Shown: piece by piece, positions 31,434 to 44,955 of the stretch
Position numbering within the stretch: the stretch's first letter is position 1
Layout of the letters: each line of letters starts with the position of its first letter
Assembly (NCBI RefSeq): GCF_963259705.1
Contig: NC_081844.1
Coordinates: forward strand, 50,639,501 to 50,703,500
DNA length: 64,000 nucleotides
Reading direction: 5' to 3'
From: Myotis daubentonii
Taxonomy: Eukaryota > Chordata > Mammalia > Chiroptera > Vespertilionidae
Notes under the pieces: generated by a model
Seen by the model: only the letters and a program-made list of their open reading frames with translations
What the model was told of the DNA's origin: nothing
Database searches by the model: none
Position numbers and translations under genes: made by a program

Positions 31434-33722
31434 CTTTACTTCAACCTTTTACTATTTGAATGAAGATATATGAGAATATAGAAACTGCCTATGACGGTTA
31501 TAAGGCTTCTGTTAGAGTCACCGAAGGAGGAAGAGAAAAATTTTGTCTAACGACTTGCTCTGCATAATATGCACTAATGACTTCACCATTTACCTTAGAA
31601 TCAAAGAATTATAAGCGGAAGAAACCAATGTTTAAATGGCCTCCAAAGAAGCAGCATGGGTGTAGGCAAATTGAAAGGGAGAAAGGTGGGGGGAAAGCAA
31701 GAGCCACTTCCTGTGGGTAAGTAATAGTTGCTCAAGACAATATCTTATTTTCTGTTATTACAAAACACTAGAGTTTCGGTCACATTTCAAAGGAATCTTT
31801 TTTTGCACCATTGATGACAGAGATTTAGAAATAGTTTAGGTGACTTGAGATAACTGAAGGGTTAATAATGTCGATTGCTGAGCCTCTGCAGACCAGCACT
31901 CTTCCTACACAGGTCTGGAGGACTCATCATAATCTTAGGAGTAAGAATGTACTGCCAGTCAGCAGAGTAGGCAAATTAGGAGCATTTGCAATTAACCCTA
32001 AAGCACCTTAAACTGTAAGTATCATCAGTATTATATCAGAATAGGAAAGTGGTCTTTAAGCATTCATGTTAATTGCTATCTAACCATTGAACCAAGCTAA
32101 TATGAGATACAGCAATGAGCAACTTACTTAATGATCACAGGAAATTGAGATTTAACTAAGCTTAATTTTTAATATGCTACTTCAAGCAGATATTTAATTT
32201 AATAAAATAGGAGCACAGTGCATTCTCTGTGAACTAAATTGACAACATTAAAATTAGGAAGAAAAAAATTGCAAGGCAATTGGGTATATCTCATGGAAAA
32301 TTATTTACTTTTAATTCAAGGAATCGTTTATTGAAGACTTCCTTTGTGCCAGACACTGTACTTGGAACTATTGGCTCAGGCGTTAAATCCTGAGCTCAGG
32401 CATAAGAGGGGAAACTGACAAGCAGATCCACCAACTTTTGACAGTGTGCTAAGTTCTGTGAAAACTTTGAGAAAAGGCATCTGACTTAGCATCAACTGAA
32501 GGACAAGGTTGATTTTGGATGTGTCTCCAAAGAAAATAAAATTACAAATAATTTACATGAGAATTACAATTATTGCTATGCCAAAGGAGGCTGCTACTAC
32601 CAGCTGTGTACACAACTCCAGGGGGCATCATGCACAGGGTAATCAATATAAATAGCATTGGGCTCCAAGGGCTGCTCTTAATAAAGAACACTGTGTGAAT
32701 GGTGTGCCTGGAGTTGGGCAACCTTGCAGAAAGAAAGCCTAAGTGAAGCTCATTACACTTGCTTTACCGAACCCAAGCCTAGTGTAATTTAATCTTAAAA
32801 TAAGAACTTTTTCCCCCACAGAAAAAAATGCTGTTGCCTGCCTCTACCTTGCCTCCCCACCTCCTCAACTCTTTCCTTCCTAAAATTTGCCCACTCCTTG
32901 TCATAGCCAATAGAGTTAGAGGTCTGGCCAAGTGCTGTCCCTCTTCACCATACACATACCTGAGAAAGTCCCCACCACCTCTACTCCTACAGATAATCAT
33001 CCTCAAATTTAAGTCTTCAGTATAGTCTTTGTCTAAAAATGTGAAAGGACTTTTAACTTGCAAACTTGAGACATTTGGCTATATATCTCTTTAGCTTAGA
33101 GTCATTAAGAAACATGTTTCAAATATTGAACACTGCCTTCTTCGAGAATAACATTGAAGTTCAATCTCCATTATGAAAGAAACAACTTGTAAATAAGGGA
33201 AGGAAGGGACAGTTCGAAATATGCTTCCCTTGCTCATTTAACTGCATATTTCTGAAAATTAATATTGGTTCCTTGGCGGGGTATGTATGTGTGTGCCTGT
33301 GTGCATGTGTGTGCCTGTGTGCATGTGTGTGAAAGTTCCAAGAAGTACTTTCTAGATGCTCAGAAAACTATAACATGCATGCCTAAAACTCAGACAAACT
33401 CTACTCTGGAATCCTGTGTGGTTGTTTTAAAGTACTCACACACAACTATGTCTTAAGTCTTAAGAACCTCCAAGGACTGCCTGCTGGGATGAATTTTGAA
33501 AGTCTTTAGACCAGATAGTCTTTGGATAAGGTAACGATATTTCTTAAATTCACAAGTTGAAAATGTGTAATGGGCTTTCTTAATTTCTATGCATAGGATG
33601 TGAGGTTTCTCAAAAGGAAAGAGAGGTTCATAATTTTATTCTACAATGTGGAACACTGACATAGAGCCCAATAAATAATTGTTGATAATAAGATGCATGA
33701 TGAGATAAAGAAGAGCTCTTCT
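31434..33722. other. Intronic sequence, mostly without named features
   Basis: Antisense L2-like scrap near 32318-32460 (TTTATTGAAGACTTCCTTTGTGCCAGACACTGTACTTGG). Imperfect GT-rich repeat at 33280-33332. No exon recognised. Confidence 0.4.
33280..33332. repeat. Imperfect (GT)n repeat
   Basis: Alternating GTGTGTGCCTGTGTGCAT blocks, two and a half units of about 18 bp. Confidence 0.9.
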
Positions 33723-33939
33723 GCCCTGGCCAGTTTGGCTCAGTGGATGGAGCATCGGCCTGCAGACTCAAGGGTGCCGGGTTGGATTCCGGTCAAGGGC
33801 ATGTACCTTGGTTGCGGGCACATCCCCAGTGGTGGGTGTGCGGGAGGCGGCTGATTGATGTTTCTCTCTCATTGATGTTTCTAACTATCTCTCTCCCTTC
33901 CTCTCTGTAAAAAATCAATAAAAAAATATATTTTAAAAA
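33723..33939 (+). mobile_element. Ves SINE, well preserved
   Basis: GCCCTGGCCAGTTTGGCTCAG head, complete A and B boxes, TTGATGTTTCTCTCTCATTG, CAATAAAAAAATATAT tail. Target duplication AAAGAAGAGCTCTTCT on both sides. Confidence 0.96.
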
Positions 33940-34141
33940 AAGAAGAGCTCTTCTTCTTTGAGTAAAGTTAGGAAATGGGGAGAAGCATAAGGTGACTCAT
34001 AGTGAAGGTTTAAATTCTTAAGTGCTTTTGCTTGGACTATAGGAGAAATTTATTTAGTATATAGTTTTCTTTTTAAAAATTCTCCCTCTACCTTGCAATT
34101 TGTTTTAGAGGCACCAGTCTTTCTGTGAAGTTACTCTAGCC

Positions 34142-34534
34142 CAGTGGTCGGCAAACCGCGGCTCGCGAGCCACATGCTGCTCTTTGACCCCTTGAGTGTG
34201 GCTCTTTCACAAATACCACGTGCAGGCGCACATGTACAGTGCGATTGAAACTTCGTGGCCCATGCGCAGTAGTCAGTTTTCGGAAAGGAGATAGATGAAA
34301 CAAGTATACAAGACATGTGGATGGGAGAGTTGGAAAGGGTTGACTTCAGCGAATGTACCTCAATCAGATTGAGGATGTTTTTAGCAAAGGTCAGCTTAGG
34401 AGAACCCTAATTAAGTTAATAACAATGTACCTACCTATATAGTTTAAGTTTAAAAAATTTGGCTCTCAAAAGAAATTACAATCGTTGTACTGTTGATATT
34501 TAGCTCTGTTGACTAATGAGTTTGCCGACCACTG
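34142..34534 (+). mobile_element. Non-autonomous hAT element (393 bp)
   Basis: Inverted termini CAGTGGTCGGCAAAC / GTTTGCCGACCACTG. The left part reads GCGGCTCGCGAGCCACATG. Perfect 8-bp duplication CTCTAGCC at 34134-34141 and 34535-34542. No transposase; a deletion derivative or MITE of a bat hAT family. Confidence 0.93.
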
Positions 34535-34542
34535 CTCTAGCC

Positions 34543-35055
34543 TGATAGGAGGCCTGATAATGAATAAAGAAATGCACAATGGAAGGAAGTGGGGCTCCAT
34601 TCCCTCCTCTGTGGAGGCAGTGCAGAGAGGAAAGTTTTTTGAAGAGAAGGTTTTGGTAGCAAAAGGAGCCATAACTCTAAAGACTGTTAGAAATAGGAGG
34701 AAGGGGCAGTTTCCAGGTGGGCAACTTTGGGAAAAATATAAGAACTGTGACTCTTCCAGTCTTTATAAATTAAGGGAAGTGACTCAGCAGATGAAGAGAA
34801 AATCTCACACAAACACCCACATGAGCAATGAGCTGTTCTTTAGAGATGATCATAAAGCTTTTTCATGAAATTGATGGTACTAGCTCAACCCTCAGCACAT
34901 ATGTTGGAGCAATCTTTTAGACATAAAAATAAATGAGGGCCTTCCAGCTTAAGCTCTTTCATGCAAACAGTTTGGAAATCATCACTCTCATCCTTATAAG
35001 AGAGATAAAGCCAAAGAAACTTAAAAATCAATGATTTTGCTTGGAACCATCAGAG
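34543..35055. other. Intronic sequence without recognised features
   Basis: An open frame of about 119 codons covers part of it but shows no motif or splice context. Confidence 0.4.
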
Positions 35056-35061
35056 AGGGAG

Positions 35062-35837
35062 TGCCGGGAGCCGGTCCATCCTTGCTGTTTCAAAGGACCT
35101 GGCATATATGGCATACTGTTCTTAATATGTTTGCTCACCTTCTTGGCGCTGTGTTTTAACCAAGGTCTCCTCTCTGAGAAAGGTTGTTTCCCCAGGTAGG
35201 GATTTTCCCCTGAAGTTAGGGAGGGAATAAAACCCTTTAACTAAGTGCCAGGCGGGTAATTAATCACTTTAACTACGAACAATCATGCTTAAGCTACATA
35301 ATCTTTACTCCCTGGAATGGAGATAAGAAACGCCCTAACCTTTGTAATAGAGATTGATAGGATTGAATCAACTGGTATAAATACAGATGCAACAAGACAA
35401 CAACAGACAGAATTCAGAAGACAGAACCTACACAGAACTTAGAAGACAGAAGAACTTCACTGGAGAGAACATGGCAAAAGATCCTGGACTGAACCTGACT
35501 ACAGAAATTGGCAAGAGAACCTGACTAGAACCTGGTGACTGAACCTGGCTGGAGAACCTGGACAGAACCTGGCTGGAGAACCTAGCGAGGGAACATGGCT
35601 ACAGAACCTGGCTGGAGAACCTGGAGAACCTAGCAAGAGAACATAGACACAGAACCTGACTGGAGATCCTAACCAGAACTTTGCTGGAAATCCAGACCAG
35701 GACTTGGCTGGAGATCCTGGCTAGAGATCCTGGATAGGCTGCTGATCAACTGAACGCTGTCTCCATGTCATTCCTTCTTCGCCGACTCCGTCTACACCTT
35801 TGGGGACCCCTGGACCCGCTGGGGTTGGACCCCAGCA
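35062..35837 (+). repeat. Solo LTR of the same retroviral family (776 bp)
   Basis: TGCCGGGAGCC...CCCAGCA with 6-bp duplications AGGGAG at 35056-35061 and 35838-35843. TATAAATA at 35376-35383, again at offset 314. More diverged from the two proviruses than they are from each other in the 5' half, so probably an older insertion reduced by LTR-LTR recombination. Confidence 0.93.
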
Positions 35838-35843
35838 AGGGAG

Positions 35844-36629
35844 GTTGTAGAACTAACCACTACCCCAAAATATGCAGAGACAGGTGAATAAAGAGAAGCA
35901 TGACAATTTCAGAATATGTGGGGAGAAGCTGTAACAATTCTTATGTATTATTGAAGGGACCATGTGGACTGGCTTGAGAATGAGGACTTCATAGAAGCTG
36001 TATTCTTAGTGCAGGCCCATTGCTTTCCTGGAAACTTACTTAGATCTCATGATGAATATCTGAGGAAGATACCACCATGGCATTCGTAAGAAGAAGGGAA
36101 GAGTAACCATCATGAAGAATAACAAAGACCTATTCTTTGGGGCAGATATCTTAGCAGAATCATATTAACCAACCTGGACAAAGGACATTTCTCCTACTCC
36201 ATGCTTTTCTAGCTTTCCTGCCTCATCTAAAGTGGGTAGAGAAGCTAAGAAACATTTGTGAAGGCCACAGCCCAGGAACACAGGACCATTACAAAACTTA
36301 GATTTAATCAAAATTATAAAATATTTCTGCTGTGCTGTACCTTACCACCATACCAACAGGGCTTCAGAATGATAATTACAGATTATAACTGAAATAACTG
36401 CATACAAAAACTCTCTTTAAGGAAGTGTATGTAGGAAAGCTCAACACCAATAGGAAAAGCACAAGAACACAGTTATTTGAAGCAACTGGTATCTATAGCA
36501 AGCAAACATTAAATACAGCCCATTTCTAGCCAGAATAACATAGAAAATGTGTCTTATTACATATGTCATATGTGTCTTTCAATAGAACAATTAGAAAGCA
36601 TATTAAAATCAATTAAAAAAATAATCTGA
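35844..36629. other. Intronic sequence without recognised features
   Basis: No exon or repeat I can name. Confidence 0.4.
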
Positions 36630-39600
36630 AGAGACATAAAAAAGCATCAGAAGCAGATTCAGATAGGACACAGATATTGGAATTATCAGATAAGCATTTG
36701 AGATACCTATAATTCATATATGAAGGGCTGTAATAGAAAAGTAGACACCATTCAAGGCATGGTATGTAAAGGAAGCAGAGAGAAGGGAACTCTGAGAAAG
36801 AATAAAAAAGAAATGCTAGAAATAAAAAAAAACTGTAATAGAAATAGACTGCTGTTGATGGGCTCATCAGTTGACTGGACATGCCCCTCAAAAAGTGTAC
36901 TGGACATGCCCCCAAAATAGAATAGAAATTTCTCAACTGAAATGAAAAGAGAACAGAAAATGAAAAGAGAAAAAAAAGAGCAGGACATCCAAGAATTGTG
37001 GGATTATTTCAAAAGATGTAACATATACATAGCTAGAAGAAAAACGATAAACAAAGCATAAAATATATTTTCAGGACACAAGGCTAATATATAAAAGTCA
37101 ATTGACTTCCTGTATATTATCAATGGAAAATTGAAAATAGAAAAAACAATACCATTTTCAATAAAAAAAGAAATATTTAGATATAACAAATAAGTAGAGT
37201 GTTTACATGGAAAACGATAATATTTTTGATTTTAAAAATCAGAGAAAATCTAAATAAATGCAGACTTATTCTGTGTCATGAGCGGGAAAACTCAATGCTG
37301 TTAAGACATCAATTCTTTCTAACTTGAGCTCAGATGCAAGAACAATATCAGTCAAAATTCCAGCAAGTCATTTTGTAGATATTGACCACGATTATTCTAA
37401 AGTTTATATAGAAAGGAAAAATACCTAGAATAGCAAAAATAATAGTAAAGAAGTATAAAGCTGGAGAACTCACAACCTAGTTTCAAAACTTACTATAAAG
37501 TTACAGTGATCAAGTCAGTGTGGTATTGGCAAAAGAATAAACATATGAAACAATGGAACTGAATACAGAGTCCAAAAATATAATTATAATCAACTCATTA
37601 TTAGCAAAGGGCAAAGGCAATTCAATGACAAAAGATATTCTTTTCAAGGAGTGGTTCTGGAAGAGCTGTACATTCACATGTAAAAAAAAATCAAATCTAT
37701 ACACAAAGCTGGCGCCATCAACAAACATTAATTCAAAATGTATTAGAAACTTAATTTAAATGCAAAACTATAAAACTTCTGGAAGAAACAAATGAGAAAG
37801 TGTGAGTGACTCTAGGCTTAGCAATGAAGTGTTAAATACTTCAATAAAATCACAATCCATGAAAACAAAAGTTGATGAGTCTGAATTTATTAAACTCTTA
37901 ATTCTACTCTTTAAAAGTCTTTCAACAGAATGAAAATTTAAGCCAAAGGCTAGGAAATAATTTGAAAAATGCATATTAGACAAAGGACTGGTATCTAAAA
38001 TATACTAAGAATTCTTAAAACTAAAAAGAAATACAAGAAAAAATGGGCAAATGGATCTAAATAGACACCTCACCAAGAGGATATACAGATGGCAAATAAG
38101 CATATGAAAGATACCATCATATGTCATTAGGGAATTGCAAATTAAAACAAAGAGATACCACTACACTTCTATTAGCATGGCTCAAACCCAACAAACTGAT
38201 AACACCAGATGCTAGCAAAGATGTGAAGCAACAGGAACTTTCATAAGTTGCTGGTGGGAATGGAAAACAGTACACCACTTTGGAAAACCATTTGGTACTT
38301 TCTTGCAAAAGTAAACATAGTCCCACTATGTAATTCAGCAATTGTACTTGTAGCTATTAACCCAACTAATTTCAGAAGTCTGTTTCCACAAAAATCTGTA
38401 CACTAATATTTATTCTAAGTTTCTTTGGAATTGCGAAGAACTGGAAGTAACCAACATATATCCCTCAATAGGTGAATGGATAAACATATTATGGCACGTC
38501 CAAATAATGAAATTATTCAGAAATAAAACAAAATGAGTTATTAAGCCATAAAAGAATAGATGAATCTTAAATGAATATTTCTATGTTAAGCCACAGACTG
38601 AACAGTGCTACTTTATGCATGATTCCAATTATATGATATTCTGGAAAAAGCAAAACTATAGCAATAGTAAAATGATCAGTGACAGGGCAGTGAAACAGTA
38701 AGATACTATAATAGTGGATACATTAGATTACACATTTTTGAAAATCTATAGAACTTCATAGCTCAAATCATAAACTTTAAAATATATGAAAATTAAAACA
38801 TATCACTGAAGAGGTTGGGGAATCCCAAGATGGAATGTGAAAAGCACAATCTAAATATATTACAAATGTATAAAACAACCTCATGGAAGAGTATGAGGGG
38901 AAATGTGTTGAACTAAATAACTTTAGAAATGAGCAGAGCCTGTAAGATGAAAGAAAAAAAAAAGTTGAACATAGGCATTGTCCTCTAGTACAAAATTGTT
39001 TCCCATGGAAGTAAGGGTTAACAATTCGGATACAGCTATACACTTGTACTGGAACAATTAAGGAAGTAGTTAGCATATAGCGAGGGCCAGGTTTCTCATT
39101 GTTGGAGTGGGAAGTTACAGATAAGCAAGGGGAGAAGGCACATGACACATGGTATTGGAGATGGAGACATCAGTATGATTACAGTTGGAGACATCAGAAT
39201 AAACTTAGGGTTAGCTTAAATAGATACATATGGTTACATATAGGAATATTTATAAATATGTGTATTTACACCAATATATATTGCCTTCCTCTGTCAGTTG
39301 AGAAGGCCTAGAAGCAATGACACCCAGAAGCAATGACTATACCTAGGGCCCAGGAAACACAATCCAGAATGAGTGGGAGTTGGTTTCTAATACCATTCTC
39401 CAGAAAAAGGAACCGGGTCGGGGACAGGAAGTACACAGGATGAGCCTATAGTGTCAGAAAGTAAGGAAGTGTTGAGAAACAAAACAAAACATGAGTATGG
39501 GAATATGCCAAAGGGACACAGGAGCCAAACCAATTAACTCTCATAACCAGAGCTGAAATCATTTGAGCAACAAAATAAAGTAGTACCAGATTATAACCCA

Positions 39601-40243
39601 AAGTATAAGATAAATGTCCATGCATTCATACCAATATAAATAAATGATTGAATAAAGAAATAAATGGAGAATAATACCAAATCCCTCACGCAGAATTCTA
39701 AATAACTTATGTAGATAGTTCATCCTCAAAGTCTGAGGAGCACAATTCTTTATATTATTGCAGACTATATAGAGTGACTTGGTCCCAAAAAGTACAATAA
39801 GGAAAGATAAAAAAAGATAACTTTACAGTGGAAAAACCCGATAAACCCACCGTAGTTAGGTTATTAAGATCAACATCAACAGTGATAAATCATGCTGATA
39901 GTATGGATCCTTTTAAGATGTGATAAAAATGGTACTTTACATCTGGTGTCTTCCTTTTCAAAACCCATAACTCAAGTTTAACAATGAAAAAAATACTCAG
40001 AAAAATCTCAATAGAGGAACATCCTACAAAATATCTGACCAATAATGCTCAAAACTGTCAAGGCCACCAAAAAAGGCAAGTCTGAGAAATTCAAGATGAG
40101 TTTCTTAGCCAAGAGGAGCCTAAGGAGGCATGAGGATTAAATGTAGATATATCTTGAATGTGAGGCTGGGGAAAATGACACTGAGTAAAAATGAAGGAAA
40201 TCTGAATAAAGTACAGACTTTAGTTAATTTTAATATATTAGTA
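36630..40243 (+). mobile_element. Old L1 (L1M-type), long but decayed
   Basis: Collinear L1 sequence in sense: an ORF1-like region (36640-36990), ORF2 scraps (about 37000-38560, with the C-terminal GGTGAATGGATAAACATATTATGG area at 38472), then a long old-type 3' UTR. Many stops and indels; no coding capacity. Continues after a Helitron at 40551-40700. Confidence 0.8.
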
Positions 40244-40550
40244 CTAGAGGCCCGGTGCATGAGACTCATGCACGGGGGGGGGGGGGGGGGGGGCGGGGTC
40301 CCTCAGCCTGGCCAGCATCCTCTCTCAGTCCAGGAGCCCTGAGGGGATGTCCAACTGATGGCTTAGGCCCGCTCCTGCCACTGCCACTGCACTTGCCAGC
40401 TGTGAGCCCAGCTTCTGGCTGAGGAGCACACTGACCACCAGGGGGCAGCTCCTGCATTGAGCATCTGCTCTCTGGTGGTCAGTGTGTGTCATAGCAATCG
40501 GTCATTCTGCCGTTAAGTTGATTTGCATATTAGCCTTTCATTACTGTAGA
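40244..40550 (-). mobile_element. Non-autonomous Helitron inside the old L1
   Basis: Intact CTAG terminus at 40244-40247, GTGCATGAGACTCATGCAC hairpin (40256-40274), and minus-strand 5' end TCTACAGTAATGAAAGGC at 40550. Inserted between A and T of the L1 3' UTR. Contains a G20 run. Confidence 0.92.
40274..40293. repeat. G20 homopolymer
   Basis: Twenty consecutive G, then C and GGGG, right beside the Helitron hairpin. Length may be imprecise in the assembly. Confidence 0.95.
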
Positions 40551-40700
40551 TTGGTTCATTACTTGTAACAAATGTACCATACTAATGTAAGATGTTAATA
40601 ATAGGGGAAACTGGGTACAGAGTATATGGGAACTCTGTGTTCCCAATTTTTCTTTAAGTCTAAAACTATTATAAAATAAAATGGCTTATTATAAAAAATA
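40551..40700 (+). mobile_element. Old L1, 3' end after Helitron
   Basis: TTAATAATAGGGGAAACTGGG, TATATGGGAACTCTGTG and the AAATAAAATGG end are typical of L1M-type 3' termini and complete the element begun at 36630. Confidence 0.8.
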
Positions 40701-42554
40701 AAATGTGGATTCTATTTTTCAGGTCTGTCAAAACTGCATGTTATTAAAATATATAGTTCTAATCAATAGCTAGTTCAAAAGTGCACATATCTAAAGGCTA
40801 ATGATTTAATTACTCTAACAAATTGTTCTAAATTATATGGTTCAGGCACTCATTACAGAGAAAGATTGTAGATGAAGTCAGAAATTTTGACTAGAGTTAT
40901 TTTTACCTTCTGTAGAGAAATAAATAGCCACAAAAGACTGGCAGAAGAATATGTATTACTTGTTTGGGATTCAAAGTGACCAAACTGATTTTCCTCTCAG
41001 TTTTAAACAAAATAATCACCACTGGGTTAAAAATAAGGTAACTATTCCCCCGTCTCTCTCTTAGAAATGAAAGAATTTAGTGAAATTCATAGAAATCAAA
41101 GCAATGCCTTTGAAGAAAACATTTTGCTATGTACATCAGACATGCCCTCAAGAATTCTGTTTACCAAGGACATGAATGTATGTGTCAGTAGGGAATTAAG
41201 AAAAACAAGCTAGGGTTTCTTGAGTAGGTTATGAACACACCTAAAAGTGTTTTAAATATAATATGGGGTTCCAACTTTTTCCAGTGTGAAAGCATCTTTT
41301 ATCATAAAAAAGTTTTTCAAGCCATTGACTAAACACTAAGTATATAAATTTATTAAGAAAATGCAGTGCGATGTAGATGTAAAATGCAGTTCTGATTGTA
41401 ATAACTTTGTAAATCAGCCTGGGTTTTATGTGTCACATCTTGAAAGTCATTAGGATGTCTAGATGCTTTGCTTAAAACTTTTACATATATAGTTTTTACC
41501 ACCCACATTGAGCCTGAAAATATGGCTCCAAGGAAGACTGGTTTCCTCTCTCCCTTGTTCTCTGAGCTGATTTCAAGATGATTGTGTCACTGATTACTCA
41601 GGGAATGTTTCTGAAAGGCACAGGGCTTTGTAACAGACTAATGTGACTGAACATTTCATAGCAAATATTTAAAACACCTTTCATTGTCCCGCTTAAAACT
41701 ATAACAGCTGGTTTATTTCGTTATGTAATACAGATGTGAAATTCTGATAGCTAACATATGTAAAATGTATGCAAATGTGAATACAGACTTGCCTGAAGTT
41801 TGAGGTTTTATGGGGGGACTTTTATCATTTATATGAATGTAATTTCTTTCTGTAAGTTTTCTTTCTTTTTGATAAAACAATTTATATACAACTTTCCCTC
41901 TGTCTTGTCAATGCTAAGGGAGTATGGACCTCAATTCTTTACCGTTCTTATATTACCAGCTGAAATTTCTACTAAATTTCTAATAATCAATGAGAGCTTT
42001 TTATATTTTTGACATTGTAACTCTTCTAAAAGGGCTATGTTTACCTCTTCATGTTGGCCTATAGTGAAATCAGAGTCAATTAACAATATAATTTAATATT
42101 TTCTAATGTTCCTAGTATATATTTTACATTTTAAGTGTAATCCTGAGTCTTTTGTAAATGTTTAGACATTGGACATCATCAACCATTGATCTTCATCTGT
42201 TTTGCCTATTTTTAACCCAATGTTCCAAATATATTTTTTTGTGATTCACTTTAACTTCCTTTGCAGGTAATAAATGGTACATTCACATTAATATATTTTA
42301 ACTGCGAGTACATACCAAAAATCAGTAAACTCTTAGTCTTCACTCATAATGAATCTCCCTCTTCTCCCTCCAGCTAGTCTCCAATTGTGATACTTATATA
42401 AAATGGAGGTGAAAGAAGATATAGTTCTAACAGTTTATTGTTTAAATTTGCCATCTGATTTAAGTATTTAAATAGCTAGTAAAAATCATAAGTTTTTTAA
42501 CAAAATATTGTAATGCTAAATATATGGAAGCCTATTTGTGAATTTCCTTCCACA
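40701..42554. other. Intronic sequence without recognised features
   Basis: AT-rich; no exon, RNA gene or named repeat. Confidence 0.45.
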
Positions 42555-42697
42555 TATGAGGTTAAGAGGGTGACTGATTGGTTGCCTCCTCATGCACTTC
42601 AACCTGCAACCCAGGTATGTGCCCTTGACGTGGAATAGAACCCAGGACCCTTTTGTATGCGGTACAACGCTCTAACCACTGAACCACTGGCCAGAGC
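42555..42697 (-). mobile_element. Ves SINE, partial
   Basis: Antisense body and head: GGTTGCCTCCTCATGCACTTC, ACCCAGGTATGTGCCCTTGAC, AACCACTGAACCACTGGCC. The 3' tail part is missing. Confidence 0.82.
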
Positions 42698-43059
42698 AGA
42701 ATTTACTTATTTTTAATATTAAAATGTTTGTGTCTGACCTAATCAGAACTACATTGCTACAGCAAAAAATAGGTTGAATGTTGTATTGTATATTTAATCT
42801 CCTATTACCATGGACACTTGACCTCATGAATAATTCAGTGACTACCAAGATTTTTCTTTTTATAATACACTTATTTGCTGTGAACTATTTGCCATTCCCA
42901 GAACTTACTTTGTCTAAATTCCAAAAATACTGACATAAACATTCAGTAATATCAGCTTAATTGATTACCAGCCAGTATCCAAAATTCAGAGTGATAAAAA
43001 AGTATATTAACTTTTAATAAATTACTTTATAAATATTTTCTCTGAGAAGCTGATCCTTC

Positions 43060-43257
43060 TGATAGGGCTGGTCTCCTCATTCAGACTCATCTCCCTGGGA
43101 TACCTTTCCCCTGCTCCCATGCTTTTGTCATGCTGTCTACACTAGACTGCTTCACTATAACCCTGAAGTATCTTGCCTGGTTTCTTACCTGCTTCCTTGT
43201 CTATGTGAGCTTGGTAGTTTACTTACGTCACCATTAGAGTGCCTTTTGCATTGCATT
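43060..43257 (+). repeat. L2 fragment, first part
   Basis: Pyrimidine-rich L2 3' region in sense; continues after the Ves insertion at 43478-43640. Confidence 0.45.
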
Positions 43258-43477
43258 ATTTTTTTTTAATATGTTTTATTGATTTTTTACAGAGAAGAAG
43301 GAAGAGAGATAGAGAGTTAGAAACATCAATGAGAGAGAAACATCAATCAGCTGCCTCTGCACATCTCCTACTGGGGATATGCCCACAACCCAGGTACATG
43401 CCCTTGACCGGAATCGAACCTGGGATCTTTCAGTCCGCAGGCCGACGCTCTATCCACTGAGCCAAACTGGCTTCGGC
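43258..43477 (-). mobile_element. Ves SINE inserted in L2
   Basis: Complete antisense copy with GGAATCGAACCTGGGATC and CCACTGAGCCAAACTGG. Flanks TGCATTGCATT / TGCCTTGCATT form the target duplication. Confidence 0.94.
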
Positions 43478-43640
43478 TGCCTTGCATTCTTATGACTTGT
43501 TTCCTGTCTGCCTCCCCACCTAAATGGAGAGTACTCTAAGCAAGGGATGAGTGTGTTTTCAAATGAGTCTTTCATATTTGTAGGACCCAAACCGGATCAT
43601 AGCACCCAGCAGATACAAAATAGTGTTCAATAGTTATTAA
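43478..43640 (+). repeat. L2 3' end, second part
   Basis: Ends with ATAGCACCCAGCAGATACAAAATAGTGTTCAATAGTTATT, a worn L2 3' terminus. Confidence 0.5.
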
Positions 43641-43975
43641 AATAGAAAGAAGGCAGAGTTTAAAAATAAAAAATTCCATATACCTATTGAAAAATGTCTA
43701 CATATAAAAGGTACAAAAATGCTATAAAATGTAAGTTAAAATTAAAATCATAAAGAGAGAGGGTCATTTTGTGAGACTATGACAAAAAATGCAAAATACT
43801 TTAATAACAAACAGGGTGCTGGTACCAAGCCAGTAAATATAAGATATAATGTGGAAAACGATTCACATTATGTTTCCTACTAAAAGAGGAAAACAAAACT
43901 TAATTTGAATGCATTGAAAAGTATGAGCTTTTGCAGAGTTCTAAGGCTACTAATTTCATAACAAAAGAAAAATTA

Positions 43976-44001
43976 ATGTACATACATACATACATACATA
44001 A
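43976..44001. repeat. (TACA)n microsatellite
   Basis: Six TACA units. Confidence 0.95.
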
Positions 44002-44955
44002 ACAAATGCTTAATTTGGAACTGGTTCCATGAGACTAAATTTTCATCTGTGAATACTAACTCTTAAAACAGCATCTGTGAAGATCCATTTAAAGATAAGC
44101 TTGACATTTAAAATGTATTCTGTTTCATTGTGAGGAAAAACATGGAACTGGTACTAAAAATAAATAAATAAAAGGAAGCTTTGTTTTTTGACACAATAAA
44201 ATAAAAAAGTGGCTTTGGTAGACTTTATATCTCTCCAAAGATGGCCTGTATTGCTATGACAACAAAGTCATATTCAACTTCAGAGAATATTTTTTCCCAG
44301 AAAAAAATGAATTGAGTCTTGTGAAACAGACAGAAAACTCAAATATGACACTGTCCTGCTGCCATATTCCTGACTACACATTTTTAATAATATTTAATAA
44401 ACCCTTTACAATATGCTAAACAGCTTCTTAAAATGTAATTCATAATGCACAAAAAGCACCCAAAGCTTTAAACAATAGCCTAGAAGGATCAAGGCTACTG
44501 TAGCCAAAGAAAAAAAATTTCTAGAGAAGCAGGACAAAAGCAGCAATCAACAGTGTAGTTAAGGGATGACATGGGTGAGCTCAGTCAGACTGAAGTATCA
44601 TGCTTCATTTCCCTAACCATAATCTGGATCTCTGATAACCTGAAGATGTGTGCAAGCTTAAGCAGGTCTTCTGAGCAGCCAGGTACCAATAGCAGGCTAT
44701 TCTTTGTGAATTTGTTATAAAGACGCTTCATGCCCTTTGGCAATGGTAAATCCCAATAACAAGAGCGCCCAACTAATCTCAATTTTGCACATCCAGTGGG
44801 TTGCAGAAATAGAGCCCTGACCTGAGAGCCTGCAAGTCCAGGCTGGGGTGTGAAATCTGCCCCAGGGCAATTCTCTTGCTTTCTTTGATCCAACAAATAA
44901 AAACACAAATTACATATTATATGTTGCTACCATTGAAAATTACCTCTATATAGTC
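44002..44955. other. Intronic sequence without recognised features
   Basis: 44585-44908 is open for about 107 codons on the minus strand but has no recognisable domain or splice signal, and the ATG context is unremarkable. Confidence 0.4.

Noticed and set aside
33723..33800. tRNA-like A and B boxes (also in the other Ves copies)
   Set aside because: They are heads of Ves SINEs, with SINE body and tail; not tRNA genes.
44585..44908. 107-codon open frame on the minus strand
   Set aside because: No recognised domain, no splice signals at its ends, and no similarity to MARCHF1 that I can see.
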